Part shown: positions 7,478 through 16,442 of the stretch, in pieces
Layout of the letters: each line of letters starts with the position of its first letter
Position numbering within the stretch: position 1 is the stretch's first letter
IMG/VR virus record: IMGVR_UViG_3300032307_000186
Span: 1-47,837 of that record
Reading direction: 5' to 3' (one strand)
Source: a virus
DNA length: 47,837 nucleotides
The notes under the pieces: generated by a model
What the model was told of the DNA's origin: nothing
Databases searched by the model: none
Seen by the model: only the letters and a program-made list of their open reading frames with translations
Made by a program: the position numbers and the translations under genes

Positions 7478-9109
7478 TTATTGACTTGCTCGTCCTTCAC
7501 CTTGTGGATTTCGTCCAGAAAGTGTCGCTGGGCTGTCAGATGAATTATTAGTTCTTTCTGCATCCCTTTGTCTTGCTTGCCTAGTGTTGGCTGCAGCATC
7601 TGCTGCCTGGCGTGAGTTCATTTCCATTGGCTCATCTCCGCCTTTACGCTGTGGCAAGTCAAGGACTTCACGTGCTTCGTTAGGAACCATAATCTTGTTA
7701 CGTACATAACGCTCTAAGATTTGAGACTGTGCAATTTCATCAGTCAAAGTTAGCTCATTAAACTTAAGCTCAAGGATGTCTGTCTTTTCTTTAATAATCT
7801 TGTTTACCATTTTTTCAAGGTGCTCTTGTGCTGGTCTTGCAACCTGCTCTTTAAATGTACGATCTTGAGATAGAGCTGCTGCAATTCCTGAATCAGTTCC
7901 ACCAAGTTTTGAGATTGGCACTTGGTGAGCAATTAGAATATCATCTCTATTTTGCTTACGGTATTCTTTGAACGATCCATCTTGAATGCCGTTTTCAATT
8001 GGGTCCATTTTAAACTCAACTTTATTTCCGTCTGAGTCTCCTGGAAGTGGAATATACAGGGTTCTGTGCGACTGGGATTTTAATCCAGTTTGCAAGAAAC
8101 GGAACATCTTGTCTTCAGCATCTCCAGAAAGCTTTGCACCCTTAAGAGTAATAATGTATCTTGGCACAGCTTTGTTCTGGAAGTAATCAATGTTGTATTG
8201 TGCAGCTAGTGAGTCACCAACCAATGAGCTTACAGCAGATAGGATATCTGGAATTCCGTAGAAAGTGTTTAGTGGTGAGTAAGACTTGTAGTGAATAAGC
8301 TCGTTTGGTCTTGGGTCGCCTGTTACTGGGTTTGGATTGTTTGCCCCAAAATTTCTAAAGTAAACAACCTTGTTTCCAATAATTTGAAGATATCCATCAC
8401 GAAGTCTACGAACACGAATTGTGGTTGCTGGAACGTGACCAACATAGCCAATCTGACCTAGAGCCGTTCTACCAATTTCTAGATATCCATTACCAGTTGA
8501 CTCGAAATCAATTAGCATTTTTTTCATGGTAGTAGTAAATGAATCATCGTCATTTACAGACTCTAACCAATCACGCAATTCAATCTTCATTCTTTCAATT
8601 CTTTTGCGAGCTTTTTCTACCGCACTACTGTCTTCTTCTCTTGATTCAAGTCTTAGGGTTGTACGGTCTGTAACATTAAAAGAGTAACCCAAACCAACAA
8701 TGTTTGCAACCTTGGCATCAATAGCTGCGTGGTTTGCAAAAGATGCATCGTAGTAGTTTGCTAATTCATAAAGATTATATGGTGGTGTAATTACATCAAA
8801 TAAGCCATATCCATTACGATAAACAGACCCAGGATTAATTTGCTTGCTTCCAGTGCTATCTATGCCCATGCTTCTTGCTGAAGCAGAATTTAGATATTCT
8901 TCTGATGAGGGGTTTACGTTGGTTGGCACAGAATAGTCGTATTGTGCCTTTATTAGTCTGTCTGTTCTGCGCTTAAAGTTCTTTTCTAAACCAGCATAGT
9001 TTTTGAGATCGTCCCAGCTTTTAGTAAATGGGTCAGAATCCTTGAACTTGTTTATCTCTTCTTCTTGGGTGTTTAGAGATGCACCAACATAGTATTCATT
9101 TTCGCTCAT
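7478..9109 (-). CDS. Portal protein
   Basis: Protein of 543 residues forming the portal vertex ring for DNA packaging and head-tail joining. It shows the hallmarks of the large portal family (Phage_portal): an early FANHAAIDAKVANIVGLGYSF segment, ELIHYKSYSPLNTFYGIPDI, QYNIDYFQNKAVPRYI, then the stem/clip region and a HQVPISKLGGTDSG segment, with a basic, Gln-rich tail. It lies immediately before the protease gene and its start overlaps the previous stop by one base. Confidence 0.9.
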   Translation of the reverse strand: MSENEYYVGASLNTQEEEINKFKDSDPFTKSWDDLKNYAGLEKNFKRRTDRLIKAQYDYSVPTNVNPSSEEYLNSASARSMGIDSTGSKQINPGSVYRNGYGLFDVITPPYNLYELANYYDASFANHAAIDAKVANIVGLGYSFNVTDRTTLRLESREEDSSAVEKARKRIERMKIELRDWLESVNDDDSFTTTMKKMLIDFESTGNGYLEIGRTALGQIGYVGHVPATTIRVRRLRDGYLQIIGNKVVYFRNFGANNPNPVTGDPRPNELIHYKSYSPLNTFYGIPDILSAVSSLVGDSLAAQYNIDYFQNKAVPRYIITLKGAKLSGDAEDKMFRFLQTGLKSQSHRTLYIPLPGDSDGNKVEFKMDPIENGIQDGSFKEYRKQNRDDILIAHQVPISKLGGTDSGIAAALSQDRTFKEQVARPAQEHLEKMVNKIIKEKTDILELKFNELTLTDEIAQSQILERYVRNKIMVPNEAREVLDLPQRKGGDEPMEMNSRQAADAAANTRQARQRDAERTNNSSDSPATLSGRNPQGEGRASQ

Positions 9110-9492
9110 TAGTCAACTTCCAATGCTTCTTGTCCATATGTATCAACAGTCTTTTGAGCATCTGCCCAGGCTCCGTAATCAGTCATAGATGGGATATAGC
9201 CCTGCTTCATGCGATCTACTTGCTCTGAATGTGTTTCATCGGATACCCTGGTTAATCCAGGCACAAACTTTGCGTCTCCATCTCCAGAATCTCCATGATA
9301 CTTGGCTGCTGAAAATAGCTGTGCAATCTTGGATAGGTCACCCTTCATAGATGGAATGTTTAAAACATTGCCCTCACCATCTGTAAAATACTTGCCATCT
9401 GCCTTTTTGTAGACATATAGCCCCCACTCAACGTCTGTTTCTATGACTCTTCTGCGAACGTTACTAACTTTTGATAAAATATCGTTTTCCAT
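9109..9492 (-). CDS. Conserved hypothetical protein upstream of portal
   Basis: Protein of ~127 residues, mostly hydrophilic, with a WGLYVYKKADGKYFTDGEG beta-hairpin-like stretch near residues 25-45. I do not recognise its family; its stop is coupled to the portal start, so a head assembly role is likely. The ATG at 9492 is 7 nt after TGGTATACT, implying a leaderless mRNA; a TTG two codons upstream is less likely. Confidence 0.6.
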   Translation of the reverse strand: MENDILSKVSNVRRRVIETDVEWGLYVYKKADGKYFTDGEGNVLNIPSMKGDLSKIAQLFSAAKYHGDSGDGDAKFVPGLTRVSDETHSEQVDRMKQGYIPSMTDYGAWADAQKTVDTYGQEALEVD

Positions 9493-9499
9493 AACCAAC

Positions 9500-9508
9500 A
9501 GTATACCA
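9500..9508 (-). promoter_or_regulatory. Leaderless promoter, TGGTATACT
   Basis: Minus strand TGGTATACT, hexamer ending 7 nt before the ATG at 9492. It could drive the head operon independently of the fibre genes. Confidence 0.5.
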
Positions 9509-9510
9509 TA

Positions 9511-12500
9511 TTAAGCTGGTACTTTGACAAGATTAGACCAAGAAACTTCTTTGTACGCTGTAAATTTTTCTGGACTAATCAATAATCCAGCAGACTCGTC
9601 ATCAATAATTATCCTATCAGAACCAGTGTATTTTTCGTAACTTGCTTTTGAGTCAATGTTGTATATCTGACTTTGGCTAATAACCTTTACATCTTGCCAA
9701 GTAGCAAATGGTGGCTGCCAGTCTTCTTCTATATATTCCCAGGTTCTTGGCAAATCACCTACATTTTCTACAGAGTTCCAAGTTCTTGTTTCCAAAAACT
9801 CTGTTCTTTCGATGTTTGTAGCAAGAGTATAAGAAATATTGTTATACATGAGAGGGCCATTAAGGTTGATTGTTCCAGACATACCGCTAAAACTAAGCAA
9901 ACTTGGAAATTCAACACTCAGAACCGTCCACTCTTCATTTATTAAGAATGGTGTGTTTACTGGCTGGCCATTTATGTAATAGTTTAATCCATCAAGAATT
10001 TCAGAAGATTCTCTATCTACCCCAAAAATAAACCCTCTTTTTTGGCTTGAATCTGCTTCAAGGAAAAAGTCATATATGCCATCTTTGTAGCTAATAGAAA
10101 AGACCATAATTGGACCAGATGGAAATATATTTTGGTAAAACCTAACCCACATTTGAACAGATCCAACTTGCTTTTGTTCTGCTGCAGACTGATTTACTAA
10201 AATTGATAAACCACGATCTGTTGTGGGACTAAACTCTCCCTTAATTGCCCAACCACTTTGTCTATTCAGATATAGGTGTGGCGTACTTCTTTTATAGGTG
10301 GCTATTGGGTTTTTACCTTTTAGATCAAAATAAAGTCCAGATCTTGAATAGTAAAACGCTGGCACTCCAAATTTGGAACCTACTGGAGTAAACTCTGTTC
10401 TTTCAAGAACTTGTGATGCCAATTGCAGCTCTCTAACTCTAATGGGGTGATGAATGATTCCATTAGACACAAACTCTAAATGATAAACAATAGCATAATC
10501 GTTAAAGTTTATACGAGATCCAGAGTAGGTTTGTTTTGGTGGGTAGATAATTGTTCCTGTAGTTACTTCGTATGCCGTGTTTTTCCAATCTAAAGAATGA
10601 ATGTTTTCAGGGTCAAGGATTCCAGAAATTAGTGGTCTGTGGTAGTTGTCAAACTCTACAAGGTTTTTGTTTGCTCCATCAGTAATTTTTTGAAAAGAAA
10701 CATAGCTTCTTACAATATCTTCATCCGTGTTGTAGAATCGTGTTGTAACTGTGTCACCTGACATGTCTTCATAATTTTCCCAACCAGTATAGAAAGAGTT
10801 GCCAAGTGTTTCGTATGTTAGCAAGACTGGCTCTGAATACTCATCTAGCAAGTCGTCGTATGTCCAAGCAGTTGTTGTCTCATTTGATTGAGTTGTTGGT
10901 GGTTCTGGAAAGTCTATGTTAAACTGAATAGAGTCTAGTTCATAGTTTTCATTTCCTTCATAATCTAAAACAGCTTTGCTAAAGTATGACAATGGCATAT
11001 AGTCTTCCCAATACCCTGCCACAGCAATATCAGGAAATAGTAAGTCATACTCGTTAACAGTTGTAAGGGTGTAGTTGGCGGTATGAGCAAATAGGCTATT
11101 AGAGTTGGTGTTGGTTGTGCTCATAATTCCGTCTTCGCCATACAAAGACAAGATTTTTCTGTTGTTATATGCTCCATCAAATCCAAACCTATAGACTCTT
11201 CCAGAAAACTTTTTAGAGCCATCTCCTGCCAAGAAAACATCAAGAGTGGTTTTGTCTGTAAAAAATCTAGCAATGTCTACGTTTTGGCTAGACACAAGTT
11301 TTTCAATGTTGATTCCTGCTGCAAACTTTTTACCAGTTTCTACAGTTTTTGTTGCCAAGGTTGTGTTAGTTCCAGATAAGTTAATGCTGTAGGTTACTGT
11401 AGTGCCAGTTATGGATACTAGCAAATAATCGTTGTTAAACTTATTTGTAATTTTAAATAGTGGTGCGTTTGTTTCTGTACCGTCAGTTTTAAAGATACCA
11501 TAAATTGTTTCAACTGGGTCATTCAAAATAGCAAAATTGTCAAAATAAATAAAATCTGAGTCTGAGTCCCAATCTTCGTTTGGTTTTAGAGTTAGATATT
11601 TTATTTCTGCAACGTCGTCAGGATCTTCTTCATCTGGGTCTATAGCCTCAATATCACTGTATAAATCGTTTATGGTATTTTGACCTATTGAAAATTGTGG
11701 CAACTGATATTCTGGTAAACTTAAGATTTTTGATCCAGCCTCAACATTGCTAAAAAATGCTTGCTTCCAGTTAGCAAAGTCAGGGTAATTATAATTAGCT
11801 GAATAATTAGCAAAGGCATAGTCGTTAAACGCAGTAATGGCGTTAATAGAAGAGTTGGTCTGTTCTGGTGCTGTAACTGCTTGACCCCAAACCCAGTGAC
11901 GTTTTGCAACCTCAGTGGGCATTCCGTATGAGTAAATTGCAAACGTATCAATGTCTATTGGGTCAATGTCTTCGTATGCATAAAATCCCAGCCAGTCCTG
12001 ATCTTTTTCATTTGATAGTTCTGGCGGTAGTAAAATTGTATTTTGATTAAAGCTTAGAGTAATCACTTCTTCTCCATTAAGAAGCACAATCAAGGAGTCT
12101 GTAAGAAGTCTAATGTGAACCATCATTGGCCTATACCATTCTCCTACAAAGTGAGAGCCAACCTGATCTCCAAGCTTAAAGCTTAAGTGTGCGTGGTCTG
12201 CATATAGTCCATCAGTGCTTGCAATTGGTCCGAATATTCTACGTGGTGCTGTAGCTGACGTATTTGCTTTAATCCACATTTCAATTGTATATTCATTATG
12301 TCTTCCACGTTCATTTAAGAATCCATACCCTGGCAAAATTAAAGATGGGTATGTAATGTTGTCGTAAACATTTGGAGATAATTTTGTAACGTTATAAGAT
12401 CCATAAACTAGTGGCACTCCAAAGTTTTTACAAGAAAGAGTATTTCCACGAGAAAGATAGTAGCCTTCATTTCCAGATGTTCCATATGGAAAAGCTGGAA

Positions 12501-13197
12501 GAGCCTTAAAGTTTGCTGCTGTTGGTAAGTTTATGTTTGATGGAATGCTTGTTGGTGTTACCCCATACGAAACTTTGTTAAAGTCTTCTGACCACTGACC
12601 CAAAGAAAGTCCGCTAGCAAAAAAGTTATAGCTTTCTACACCACCATCTTCGCTAACATTAATCTTGATAACAAGCTTTATGTCTGTTGCAGTTGTTGGT
12701 GGTAGGTCAAACGTGTGGGAGAAAAACCTCCAACTAAGCCTGTCTGAGTTTCTAACTAATACAGTATAAAGCTGCTCTTGTTCGTTTGACAAGCTATCAA
12801 CATATTTATACCCAAACGAAACTGAGTTTGCCAAGGAGGTATCAAAGTAAATGTAAAAACCAAGATTAATGTTGGACAACTCTTGAGCTATTATAGATTG
12901 TGGTATAGCAAAATTGCTTGTAAGGGTAATGTCTTGTGTTGGTGTTGTTGGTACGCTACCTGCAATTTTAGAAATTGAAGACTCTAGTATTGGTGTGCTT
13001 GGTGATCCAGCAATCCCAGATGCATCAACAACGGTTCCATTAGAAATGTCCCAATTATTTGAATTCCAAAAGTTTCTTTGACTATTTGTAATCTGAGTAA
13101 TATAGTCAACCTGCTCACTTAGCATCCACAAAGCTAGGGGGTGCTCAGAGCTAGCTCTTTCAACGTATAGATTGGAAAGGGTAGTGTTAGTGGCCAT
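9511..13197 (-). CDS. Large LamG-like minor tail / fibre protein
   Basis: Protein of 1,228 residues, the largest in the window. An N-terminal HPLALWMLSEQVDYI segment and a region near residues 300-430 (YTIEMWIKANTSA..., LLNGEEVITLSF, WLGFYAYEDIDPIDIDTFAIY) have the pattern of concanavalin/LamG-type jelly-roll domains. A second similar region is near 1000-1130 (SVQMWVRFYQ, FSGMSGTINLNGPL). Such proteins bind surface glycans or form baseplate appendages. RBS AGGAG and a TGGTAAAAT box precede the start. Exact role uncertain. Confidence 0.7.
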   Translation of the reverse strand: MATNTTLSNLYVERASSEHPLALWMLSEQVDYITQITNSQRNFWNSNNWDISNGTVVDASGIAGSPSTPILESSISKIAGSVPTTPTQDITLTSNFAIPQSIIAQELSNINLGFYIYFDTSLANSVSFGYKYVDSLSNEQEQLYTVLVRNSDRLSWRFFSHTFDLPPTTATDIKLVIKINVSEDGGVESYNFFASGLSLGQWSEDFNKVSYGVTPTSIPSNINLPTAANFKALPAFPYGTSGNEGYYLSRGNTLSCKNFGVPLVYGSYNVTKLSPNVYDNITYPSLILPGYGFLNERGRHNEYTIEMWIKANTSATAPRRIFGPIASTDGLYADHAHLSFKLGDQVGSHFVGEWYRPMMVHIRLLTDSLIVLLNGEEVITLSFNQNTILLPPELSNEKDQDWLGFYAYEDIDPIDIDTFAIYSYGMPTEVAKRHWVWGQAVTAPEQTNSSINAITAFNDYAFANYSANYNYPDFANWKQAFFSNVEAGSKILSLPEYQLPQFSIGQNTINDLYSDIEAIDPDEEDPDDVAEIKYLTLKPNEDWDSDSDFIYFDNFAILNDPVETIYGIFKTDGTETNAPLFKITNKFNNDYLLVSITGTTVTYSINLSGTNTTLATKTVETGKKFAAGINIEKLVSSQNVDIARFFTDKTTLDVFLAGDGSKKFSGRVYRFGFDGAYNNRKILSLYGEDGIMSTTNTNSNSLFAHTANYTLTTVNEYDLLFPDIAVAGYWEDYMPLSYFSKAVLDYEGNENYELDSIQFNIDFPEPPTTQSNETTTAWTYDDLLDEYSEPVLLTYETLGNSFYTGWENYEDMSGDTVTTRFYNTDEDIVRSYVSFQKITDGANKNLVEFDNYHRPLISGILDPENIHSLDWKNTAYEVTTGTIIYPPKQTYSGSRINFNDYAIVYHLEFVSNGIIHHPIRVRELQLASQVLERTEFTPVGSKFGVPAFYYSRSGLYFDLKGKNPIATYKRSTPHLYLNRQSGWAIKGEFSPTTDRGLSILVNQSAAEQKQVGSVQMWVRFYQNIFPSGPIMVFSISYKDGIYDFFLEADSSQKRGFIFGVDRESSEILDGLNYYINGQPVNTPFLINEEWTVLSVEFPSLLSFSGMSGTINLNGPLMYNNISYTLATNIERTEFLETRTWNSVENVGDLPRTWEYIEEDWQPPFATWQDVKVISQSQIYNIDSKASYEKYTGSDRIIIDDESAGLLISPEKFTAYKEVSWSNLVKVPA

Positions 13198-13211
13198 TAT
13201 TCTCCTACCTT

Positions 13212-13220
13212 ATTTTACCA
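13212..13220 (-). promoter_or_regulatory. Extended -10 promoter, TGGTAAAAT
   Basis: Minus strand TGGTAAAAT ahead of the LamG-like gene, followed by a short leader with AGGAG. Confidence 0.5.
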
Positions 13221-13232
13221 TACTAATAGAAA

Positions 13233-13258
13233 TACCCTGCCAAAATAATAGCAGGGTA
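13233..13258 (-). terminator. Terminator hairpin
   Basis: Minus strand TACCCTGC...GCAGGGTA, a perfect 8-bp stem with a 10-nt loop followed by TTTCTATT. It follows the small coiled-coil gene and precedes the promoter of the LamG-like gene. Confidence 0.65.
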
Positions 13259-13273
13259 AGTCTTTAAGAAGCG

Positions 13274-13504
13274 TTATTCAGATGCTGGCAAAGAACCCAG
13301 CTCTTCTTGATGGATTTTAATTGCTGAGTCAAGAAGCTCAATTGTTTTTTTGATCTCCTCTACTTGTTCTTCTGTGCCCAAAGTTTCTGCGGTTTTTAAA
13401 TTAAGGGTATACTGATACGCCTCTGAAGCAAATTGCTGAATACGATTTTGTAGCAACTCTTTTTTTTGCTCTAGTGTTAGTAATGAACTGTAGTCTAGTG
13501 ACAT
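13274..13504 (-). CDS. Small coiled-coil protein
   Basis: Protein of 76 residues predicted almost entirely helical, with heptad-like spacing (EQKKELLQNRIQQF, EEQVEEIKKTIELLDSAI). RBS GAGGAG and a TGATATACT box at 13527-13535 precede it. It ends a transcription unit closed by the hairpin at 13233-13258. In fibre clusters such proteins are often chaperones or trimerisation helpers; this is inference. Confidence 0.6.
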   Translation of the reverse strand: MSLDYSSLLTLEQKKELLQNRIQQFASEAYQYTLNLKTAETLGTEEQVEEIKKTIELLDSAIKIHQEELGSLPASE

Positions 13505-13526
13505 TTTTTTCTCCTCTGTTTTATTT

Positions 13527-13535
13527 AGTATATCA
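13527..13535 (-). promoter_or_regulatory. Extended -10 promoter, TGATATACT
   Basis: Minus strand TGATATACT upstream of the small coiled-coil gene, with a leader carrying GAGGAG. Confidence 0.45.
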
Positions 13536-13886
13536 CGAAGAAGGAGATTTTTCTACCCAAGACACTGTGTCTTCGTCCCAAGAATAACTGTTACCATCTT
13601 TAGGATATGCTACTGGTGGTTCCCATAATGCAGAGTCTTCATCAAGAATCCAAGAATTGTATGGCTTGGGTGGTACAAAAGCATCTAGCTCTTCGTTATA
13701 GGTATATCCTATACCTGCATAGTTTTTTCTTATGTTGTTATTGTAAGAAGTTCTTTTACAGACTTGCCCCCGAAATTCTCCATACCAGGTTTCTGGGTCT
13801 TTGCCTTCAATTAATTCTGTTTCGTCAATACCAGCGATTACTTCAGTAACAACGTTGTTTTCGTCTAAGAATGCGTAGTGTGCCAT
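13533..13886 (-). CDS. Fibre-associated protein of the MAHYAFLDENNVVT type
   Basis: Protein of 117 residues. The MAHYAFLDENNVVTEVI start, the SYNNNIRKNYAGIGYTY middle and the FVPPKPYNSWILDE end match a family common in marine and freshwater phage fibre loci, function unknown. I start at the ATG at 13886, which shares one base with the preceding stop (TAATG); further upstream starts lie inside the previous gene. Five Trp/Tyr-rich repeats near the end (WILDED-LWEPP, YSWDEDTVSWVE) suggest a carbohydrate-facing or fibre-binding surface. Confidence 0.65.
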   Translation of the reverse strand: MAHYAFLDENNVVTEVIAGIDETELIEGKDPETWYGEFRGQVCKRTSYNNNIRKNYAGIGYTYNEELDAFVPPKPYNSWILDEDSALWEPPVAYPKDGNSYSWDEDTVSWVEKSPSS

Positions 13887-14752
13887 TAGCCTACCGTCCA
13901 ACTTATATTGCCAGTGCCTGATGTAATTCTAGTAATCTTGTCAGTACCTGAAAAAGTTGTAGATGTAGATAGACCAGTAGAGTTTATGCTATATGCATTT
14001 GGATATCTAAGAACCACTACTCCAGACCCCCCATTAGATCCATTACTGTTACCTCGCCCCTCTCCACCAGTGGCACCAACACCACCGTTTCCTGTATTGC
14101 TTTCTGCGTTTGGTAGAGAGATTGGGTCTGCTATCCTTCCTCCTCTACCGCCAACTGCAAGCGTTGAAGTGTTGCCATTAAAAAATGTATTAGACAAACC
14201 AACACCACCTAGGCCAGCAGTGTTAGACACACCAGCACCGCCAAGTCCTCCAGCACCACCACCTCCTCCGCCAGCACCACCTGTACTAGCATTACCACCA
14301 GAAAATCCCTGAAGGGCTGTTCCTAATCCACCAGTAGCTCCGCCATTACCGCCGCCGCCGCCAGAACCACCTAGAGCTCCGACTCTATCGTCGCCGTTGC
14401 CTCCTCGGCCGCCACCAACGGCAGAAACGTTACCAAAAGAAGAACTGGTCCCACTAGATCCAGCACCGCTGCCACCTGCACCAATAGTAATTGAATAATT
14501 TGTAGAGGTGGTAAGTGTAGAAGAGCCTAGTGGTGAAGAGTTTGCACCAGAAACACCTTCAGTAGAAATGTAACCACCAGCTCCACCTCCACCTCCACCC
14601 CCTGCTTCATCCTCATCTATTGTTCTTCCACCGCCTCCGCCACCTGCGATAACCAAGTAGTTAACGACTAGTGGAGGAACTTCTAGTATAGACAAACGGC
14701 CAAAACCCAAAGCTCTTGCCGAACTAGAACCAAAACCACTAATTATTGGCAT
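13886..14752 (-). CDS. Glycine-rich tail tip protein
   Basis: Protein of 288 residues. After a ~30-residue N-terminus it has YLVIAGGGGGG, then about 170 residues of Gly-rich segments (GGGRGGNGDD, GGSGGGGG), ending VVVLRYP and a Thr/Ser-rich C-terminus. This matches the glycine-rich domain found in phage tail fibre tips and adhesins, which folds as a polyglycine-II-like bundle and determines receptor specificity. The high local GC explains long Pro-rich open frames on the other strand. Confidence 0.75.
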   Translation of the reverse strand: MPIISGFGSSSARALGFGRLSILEVPPLVVNYLVIAGGGGGGRTIDEDEAGGGGGGGAGGYISTEGVSGANSSPLGSSTLTTSTNYSITIGAGGSGAGSSGTSSSFGNVSAVGGGRGGNGDDRVGALGGSGGGGGNGGATGGLGTALQGFSGGNASTGGAGGGGGGAGGLGGAGVSNTAGLGGVGLSNTFFNGNTSTLAVGGRGGRIADPISLPNAESNTGNGGVGATGGEGRGNSNGSNGGSGVVVLRYPNAYSINSTGLSTSTTFSGTDKITRITSGTGNISWTVG

Positions 14753-15471
14753 TAACCGTAAACCTTCCCTGAGAAAAAATATGACCCAACATGTGTTACT
14801 TTTGCCTTAAGGTCTAAGTATATTTTACCATTTTTTTGCCTAAAAAGTTTGCAGAAGTTATAGTCTTCAGAAAGTAGCCTATTGCTTTCTGGATCAATAG
14901 ATGTTGTCCAGTATTCTTTTATCTCTTCCCCCAAGGGCAATCCCCCCATAGCAATACTATCACTAATATAAGATCCAACTAAATCAGATATTTTTTCAAA
15001 TACAGACCTATGAATAAGAATCATTCCAGACCCTACGTGTCTTACCTCAAGTGGTTCATCTATATTAGCTGTAGGATTATTTTCAAAAGAATTAACGTTA
15101 TAGTAAGCCCCATAGCTTTCAAAATCTTCTTTGCCATCTTTTATGGCATTCTTAATTCCTGCCCAATTTATCTGCTTCATTGGAACTGGAGCGGCTATAA
15201 CCTCTTTGTTTGCCTCAACCATTCTTTCAACATCTTCTGGCAAAAAAGATTGATCAGCATCTATAAAAAGCAAATATTCGCACTCTGACTTTAAGAAAAG
15301 ATGGGTTAGAGCATTTCTTGCTCTGGTTATAAGACTTTCATTATATAAATCTGCGTATTGTAGCTTATAGCCTTTTTTAGTTAAATATAAAAAAGTGTTT
15401 AAAAGACTTTTGTTATAAATTCCAGATGCCATACCGCCATACATTGGGGTAGCTACAAATATGGATTTCAT
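14752..15471 (-). CDS. Glycosyltransferase (GT-A type)
   Basis: Protein of 239 residues. It shows a Rossmann-like first strand (KSIFVATPMYGG), an ARNALTHLFLKSECEYLLFIDADQ region with a D-x-D motif at about residues 71-73 for metal and sugar-nucleotide binding, a VGSGMILIHRSVFEKI block and a late LSEDYNFCKLF acceptor-site block. It would transfer a sugar to an unknown acceptor. Sitting inside the fibre locus, it could glycosylate fibre or capsid proteins. It has its own canonical promoter and a leaderless start. Confidence 0.75.
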   Translation of the reverse strand: MKSIFVATPMYGGMASGIYNKSLLNTFLYLTKKGYKLQYADLYNESLITRARNALTHLFLKSECEYLLFIDADQSFLPEDVERMVEANKEVIAAPVPMKQINWAGIKNAIKDGKEDFESYGAYYNVNSFENNPTANIDEPLEVRHVGSGMILIHRSVFEKISDLVGSYISDSIAMGGLPLGEEIKEYWTTSIDPESNRLLSEDYNFCKLFRQKNGKIYLDLKAKVTHVGSYFFSGKVYG

Positions 15472-15477
15472 ATGATT

Positions 15478-15506
15478 ATTCTATCTGATTAGCTTTGATT
15501 TGTCAA
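15478..15506 (-). promoter_or_regulatory. Canonical promoter, leaderless
   Basis: Minus strand TTGACA (15501-15506), 17-nt spacer, TAGAAT (15478-15483), then 6 nt to the ATG at 15471. The best consensus promoter in the fibre locus, driving the glycosyltransferase. Confidence 0.7.
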
Positions 15507-15538
15507 TATTTTATTATGTTGACAAAAGTATTACATTA

Positions 15539-16258
15539 TTATGATTTAAATCTTGATGCACTGGCCAAGTAAATTAGCCCAATGCTATTAGTTACGTTAG
15601 CGTATGGCTTTGTAATGTTAACCGTATAAACATTTCTACCGCCTGACTGAGAAGAAGTTGGTGGCCCATCTTGCCAAAATACCACACCTGCGTTTGAGCC
15701 ATCTACTTGAAAGTTAAGTGGGTATGTTGTAGAGTTGTCTGTGCTATTTATATATGATGCCGTGACTGATTCACCAGCCTCTAGTGCAGATATTAAGTTT
15801 CCTCCTGGACCTTGTATGTTGATAACAAAAGTTCCATTAGAAGATGATGTGTTTATCCAAACTGATGCTTGTGCTAAATTTAGATTAACATCTCCGCTAA
15901 GGCTACTTAGCAATCCAACTTTTTCTATAGGTGATTGCAATGTAGTGTTTGTTAGAAGTGCACCAGTAGTATTTGCTTTAGCTGCTAAATCAGTAGTAAG
16001 GTTTGTAATGTCTGATTGTGAGTGGGTGTGTGTAGTTGAAGCTTTTCCAGATAAATCAGTTGTAAGATTAGTCACCTGAGACTGAGCAATTGTAATTTCA
16101 TCAGTACCGCCGTCTTCGTGGGTTTCTGCATGAGCAGTTGGTGTAATTGATGCAGCACCAGAACTTTTCCAAACAGTTCCAGTCCATTCCCAAGTAATGT
16201 CGCCTACTGTAAATGTGTCTCCAATTGTGGGGGAATCTGGAAAGTTAATTGCTGTCAT
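15539..16258 (-). CDS. Tail fibre protein
   Basis: Protein of ~239 residues from the ATG at 16258 (MTAINFPDSPTIGDTF). The N-terminal FPDSPTIGDTFTVGDITWEW segment recurs in several proteins of this locus and is probably the attachment domain. The middle carries ITNLTTDLSGKA/ITNLTTDLAAKA repeats of trimeric fibre type. The start is 6 nt after TGGTATAAT, so the mRNA is probably leaderless; a farther in-frame start has no support. Confidence 0.7.
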   Translation of the reverse strand: MTAINFPDSPTIGDTFTVGDITWEWTGTVWKSSGAASITPTAHAETHEDGGTDEITIAQSQVTNLTTDLSGKASTTHTHSQSDITNLTTDLAAKANTTGALLTNTTLQSPIEKVGLLSSLSGDVNLNLAQASVWINTSSSNGTFVINIQGPGGNLISALEAGESVTASYINSTDNSTTYPLNFQVDGSNAGVVFWQDGPPTSSQSGGRNVYTVNITKPYANVTNSIGLIYLASASRFKS

Positions 16259-16264
16259 AATGTT

Positions 16265-16273
16265 ATTATACCA
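16265..16273 (-). promoter_or_regulatory. Leaderless promoter, TGGTATAAT
   Basis: Minus strand TGGTATAAT, hexamer ending 6 nt before the ATG at 16258. It overlaps the stop codon of the preceding small gene. Confidence 0.6.
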
Positions 16274-16442
16274 GATCTTCTTTATTGTTTTCAGCAACCC
16301 AAGCTAGGTATGCCTGGTAGTCACTGTTAGCTGGGTCTTGAGGGATCCAGAAAATAAGACCATCAGTGCTGGTCGCCTTGATACCTTGACCTGTCACTTT
16401 CTTGGTGTATGTATCAATCATGTCAACTACTTCGTATTTCAT
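16266..16442 (-). CDS. Small fibre-cassette protein, copy A
   Basis: 58 residues, MKYEVVDMID... with a conserved C-terminal block PQDPANSDYQAYLAWVAE. Two paralogues (24079-24234 and 25141-25296) follow two other QRYY-type fibre genes, always overlapping or abutting the fibre stop, so it is the second gene of a repeated two-gene cassette. RBS GGAG lies within the fibre's final codons. Function unknown; a dedicated assembly factor for the fibre is a reasonable guess. Confidence 0.75.
   Translation of the reverse strand: MKYEVVDMIDTYTKKVTGQGIKATSTDGLIFWIPQDPANSDYQAYLAWVAENNKEDLV

Noticed and set aside
13908-14312. Proline-rich plus-strand frame opposite the glycine-rich protein
   Set aside because: Gly codons read backwards give Pro; a composition shadow.
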